DNA from: Flavobacteriales bacterium | Lineage (GTDB): Bacteria > Bacteroidota > Bacteroidia > Flavobacteriales_F > PHOS-HE28 | NCBI GenBank assembly: GCA_020852835.1 | Contig: JADZAC010000027.1 | Coordinates: 1 to 64,000, forward strand | Reading direction: 5' to 3' | DNA length: 64,000 nucleotides | Shown: positions 61,713 through 64,000 of the stretch, piece after piece | Layout of the letters: each line of letters opens with the position of its first letter | Position numbering within the stretch: the first letter of the stretch is position 1 | Made by a program: the position numbers and the translations under genes | Notes under the pieces: generated by a model | Told to the model about the DNA's origin: nothing | The model's input: only the letters and a program-made list of their open reading frames with translations | Databases searched by the model: none

Positions 61713-62732
61713 ATGACCCCGCGCGCACCCCTTGGCATCGCTGTGGTGGTGGCCATTTTCACGGCCTGCGCCACCGGCATGGCCATGCGGGCTGTTCCCC
61801 TGGGGAGCGTGCCGCAGCAACTGGCCATTGCCCTGGTGGCCTTCTTCGTCTCGGGCGGATGCACCTGGTACCTGGTGCAGCGCTACGTGCAGGCACGCGT
61901 GGAGCTGATCCACCGCACCGTGCACGAGGCGCGGGGCGGGCGCAACGATGCGGCCAAACGCACGGCGCCGGGGTTGCAGGCCGTGGATGAACAGGTGGCC
62001 GCTTGGGCCGAGGAGAAGCGCAAGGAACTGGTGGACCTTCGCGAGCGGGAACGCTTTCGCCGGGAGTTCATCGGCAACCTGGCCCACGAACTGCGCACAC
62101 CGGCTTTCAGCATACAAGGCTACATCCTCACCTTGCTGGAAGGAGGGCTGGAAGACCCCAAGGTGAACCGCCGCTTCCTGCAACGCGCCAGTGACGGCAC
62201 GGACCGCATGATCCGCATCATCGAAGACCTGGACGTGATCTCCAACCTGGAAAGCGGGGTCATCGCCGTGCAGGCCAAGCGGATGGAGCTGAAGGCCGTA
62301 GTGGATGAAATGATCGATGGGCTTCGGGCCCAAGCCTTGGCGCGCGCCATGCAGTTGCGCAACGGCATCCGCGATGAGATCTGGGTGCAAGCCGACCGCG
62401 ACCGCTTGGCGCAGGTGTTCCAGAACTTGCTGGGCAACGCCGTCCACTACGGGCGCGATGGGGGAGCGTGCACCGTGCAGGTGTTCGACCTGGGCCGGGA
62501 AGTGCTGGTGGAAGTGGCCGACGACGGCCCGGGCATCGCAGCAGAGCACCTGCCGCGCTTGTTCGAGCGCTTCTACCGCGTGGGCAAAAGCCGGGCGCGC
62601 AGCGAGGGCGGCTCCGGCCTGGGCCTGTCCATTGCAAAGCACATCGTGGAGGCGCACGGCGGAACCATCGCGGTGAAGAGCACGGAAGGGGAGGGCACCA
62701 CCTTTTCCTTTACGCTGCCCAAGGCAGATTGA
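61713..62732 (+). CDS. PhoR-like sensor histidine kinase
   Basis: A 339-residue membrane kinase. Two close helices (about 7-26 and 35-53) leave almost no periplasmic loop, as in PhoR, followed by a charged linker. HisKA: H125 in [17 protein letters not shown]. HATPase_c: [12 protein letters not shown] (N box), [20 protein letters not shown] and [22 protein letters not shown] domain, usual in proteobacterial PhoR, is lacking. It probably phosphorylates the regulator encoded at 59200, although the divergent Na/Pi gene lies between them. A hairpin follows its stop. Confidence 0.9.
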   Translation: MTPRAPLGIAVVVAIFTACATGMAMRAVPLGSVPQQLAIALVAFFVSGGCTWYLVQRYVQARVELIHRTVHEARGGRNDAAKRTAPGLQAVDEQVAAWAEEKRKELVDLRERERFRREFIGNLAHELRTPAFSIQGYILTLLEGGLEDPKVNRRFLQRASDGTDRMIRIIEDLDVISNLESGVIAVQAKRMELKAVVDEMIDGLRAQALARAMQLRNGIRDEIWVQADRDRLAQVFQNLLGNAVHYGRDGGACTVQVFDLGREVLVEVADDGPGIAAEHLPRLFERFYRVGKSRARSEGGSGLGLSIAKHIVEAHGGTIAVKSTEGEGTTFSFTLPKAD

Positions 62733-62784
62733 ACTGTGCGGCGGACCTGAAGGGCATCGTTGGCCCCATTGGCCGTATGCAAGC

Positions 62785-62812
62785 GTGGCCGCCCCGGTGA
62801 GGGAGCGGCCAC
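62785..62812. terminator. Hairpin between convergent kinase and beta-helix genes
   Basis: Perfect 8-base stem GTGGCCGC with GCGGCCAC and a 12-base loop in the 105-base convergent gap. It probably ends both transcripts. Confidence 0.6.
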
Positions 62813-62837
62813 GGGCGGCGGGCAGTTGCCGGGATGA

Positions 62838-64000
62838 TCAGTAAGCCGTGGTCTGCGGATCCCAGTTGCACCAGCCACTGGTCCAGTTCTCCGTACCGAA
62901 GGCACCGCGGAAGGAGACCTGCTGGAAGAAGGGGTCGGCCGCGTTGCCGCTGAAGTCGGCACCGCTGAGCAGCGGGGAGCCGCCGGAGGGCAGCAGCACG
63001 GGAGCGGTGAGGCTCATCGGTATGGAAAGGCCCTGTGCGGCGGCATCGCTGTTTTCACTGTTGTTCCAGCCGGCGGTGTTGAACCAGCCGCCGATGTCGA
63101 ACGTGCTGCCGGAGGCCACGGCCAGCGGCGTAGTGCAACCGGCCACCACGCTGGTGCGGATCATCAGGGTGTTGGCGGTGGCGGCGGCCTCGGTGGAAGT
63201 GCCGTCCAGCAGCAGCCCGGTGGGATACCCTGCGAATACGGTGTTGTACGCGTTCAGCCGGCTGTTGCGGCGAATGTGCGCCGCACGCTTGTACTGTGCG
63301 TTGGTGCTGCCGCCTTCCACGATCTGCGGCCCGAAGAAGGTGATGTTGCTGAAAACGGGCATGGTGGCCGGGGTGGCGGTGGAACCGCTCGCATCGTTGT
63401 CGCTCTCGAAGCCGTTGCTGCCGCTCTGGTCGGCGATGGCCGGATCGCGCAGCGACATGCCGAACTGCACCTTGCCGCGGTAGCCGTTGTCCGTGTCGAA
63501 GTCATCGTCCCATCCGCGGAACGCCACGATGTGCCTCAGGTTCACGGTGCCGCCGAACATCTCGTAGCTGTCGTCGCCGCAATGGCTGATCTGGATGTGT
63601 TCGATGGTGGTGCCGCTGCCCACCGATCCAAGCGTCAGGCCGTTGATCTCCTGGTTGGGCTGCAGAGCAATGCCGGGGAACTCAATGCGCACGTAGCGCA
63701 TGGTGCCGCTGTTGTCGGCATCATTGGTGCCGCCGTACCAGGCTTCGGGGCCGCCCTCGATCAGGGCTTCGCCGCCGGGCTGGTTGTTGGTGGCGCGGCC
63801 GCAGATGATGACGCCGCCCCAATCGCCGTAGTCGCGGCTGCCGGCCGGCTGGTTGCTGGTGAACACGATGGGCTGGCTGCTGGTGCCGTCCGCATGGATC
63901 TTCGCGCCGCGCTGGATGATCAGTGTACCCTTGCTGTTTTTGTCGCCCTTGATCACCGTGCCGGGCTCGATGGTGAGGGTGGCGCCGTCGGCCACATAAA
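62838..64000 (-). CDS. Secreted parallel beta-helix protein, 5' end beyond window
   Basis: The frame is open from the right edge (first residues VYVADGATLTIEPG) to the stop at 62838, about 387 residues. The repeated short strands with Gly-Asn turns (GTLIIQRGAKIHADG, GTTIEHIQISHCGDDS, NLRHIVAFRGWDDDF) indicate a right-handed parallel beta-helix. It ends in FRGAFGTENWTSGWCNWDPQ, a C-terminus I recall from a family of Bacteroidota exported proteins often found near phosphate-related or TonB-receptor genes. The signal peptide would lie outside the window. It could belong to a phosphate response given its neighbours, but this is inference. Confidence 0.82.
   Translation of the reverse strand, partial: YVADGATLTIEPGTVIKGDKNSKGTLIIQRGAKIHADGTSSQPIVFTSNQPAGSRDYGDWGGVIICGRATNNQPGGEALIEGGPEAWYGGTNDADNSGTMRYVRIEFPGIALQPNQEINGLTLGSVGSGTTIEHIQISHCGDDSYEMFGGTVNLRHIVAFRGWDDDFDTDNGYRGKVQFGMSLRDPAIADQSGSNGFESDNDASGSTATPATMPVFSNITFFGPQIVEGGSTNAQYKRAAHIRRNSRLNAYNTVFAGYPTGLLLDGTSTEAAATANTLMIRTSVVAGCTTPLAVASGSTFDIGGWFNTAGWNNSENSDAAAQGLSIPMSLTAPVLLPSGGSPLLSGADFSGNAADPFFQQVSFRGAFGTENWTSGWCNWDPQTTAY

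Overview
The window reads as a chromosomal segment of a high-GC member of the Bacteroidota, most likely Flavobacteriales-like. Evidence: secreted proteins with type IX secretion (T9SS) C-terminal sorting or gliding-motility-type domains, Bacteroidota -7 promoter boxes (TAnnTTTG, here also TAnnTTCG) before many genes, almost no Shine-Dalgarno sequences, and gene neighbourhoods typical of the phylum (coaX-OMP-lptC-CNNM; miaB-EBP-lptE-secG-groES-groEL; purH-mreBCD-mrdA-rodA). Coding density is very high, with many 4-base ATGA overlaps. There are 55 protein genes (one at each edge is incomplete) and one tRNA (Phe). I see no insertion sequence, prophage or CRISPR array.

Layout. 1-4.3 kb: secreted T9SS clients on the minus strand (a delta-60 repeat protein cut by the left edge, a small sorting-domain protein whose signal peptide is broken by a run of 12 C, a PKD protein). 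4.3-8 kb: an AddB-like PD-(D/E)XK nuclease and an orphan OmpR-type regulator. 8-14.4 kb: a menaquinone operon (thioesterase, menF, menD, menA, menC, menE) without menB. 14.4-24.4 kb: housekeeping genes (trpS, plsC, gatC, kbl, DUF255 thioredoxin-like protein, M20 peptidase) and small membrane or lipoproteins. 24.5-28.8 kb: two tandem choice-of-anchor-L adhesin-like proteins. 28.9-32.2 kb: gpmI overlapped by a histidine kinase gene, an HD hydrolase and tRNA-Phe. 32.3-36.5 kb: coaX, an outer-membrane protein, lptC, a small membrane protein and a CNNM transporter. 36.7-42.1 kb: an ECF sigma factor, a membrane anti-sigma-like TPR protein, a TPR-CHAT caspase-like protein and a lipoprotein. 42.3-49.3 kb (minus): miaB, a sigma-54 activator, lptE, a Pro/Ala-rich protein, secG and groESL. 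49.5-51.6 kb: a PpiD-type foldase. 51.8-59 kb (minus): purH and the complete rod-shape operon. 59-64 kb: a PhoB/PhoR-like pair around a divergent Na/Pi-PhoU protein, then a beta-helix secreted protein cut by the right edge.

How the genes fit together. Much of the segment builds the envelope: LPS transport (lptC, lptE), secretion (secG), periplasmic folding (ppiD), peptidoglycan elongation (mre/mrdA/rodA), phospholipid synthesis (plsC) and T9SS cargo. Menaquinone synthesis supports respiration, and phosphate sensing and transport lies at the right end. The observations most worth following are the C12 tract in a signal peptide, an in-frame palindromic insertion in the MiaB TRAM domain, the sigma/anti-sigma/CHAT module, and -7 boxes so close to ATG that several mRNAs should be leaderless.
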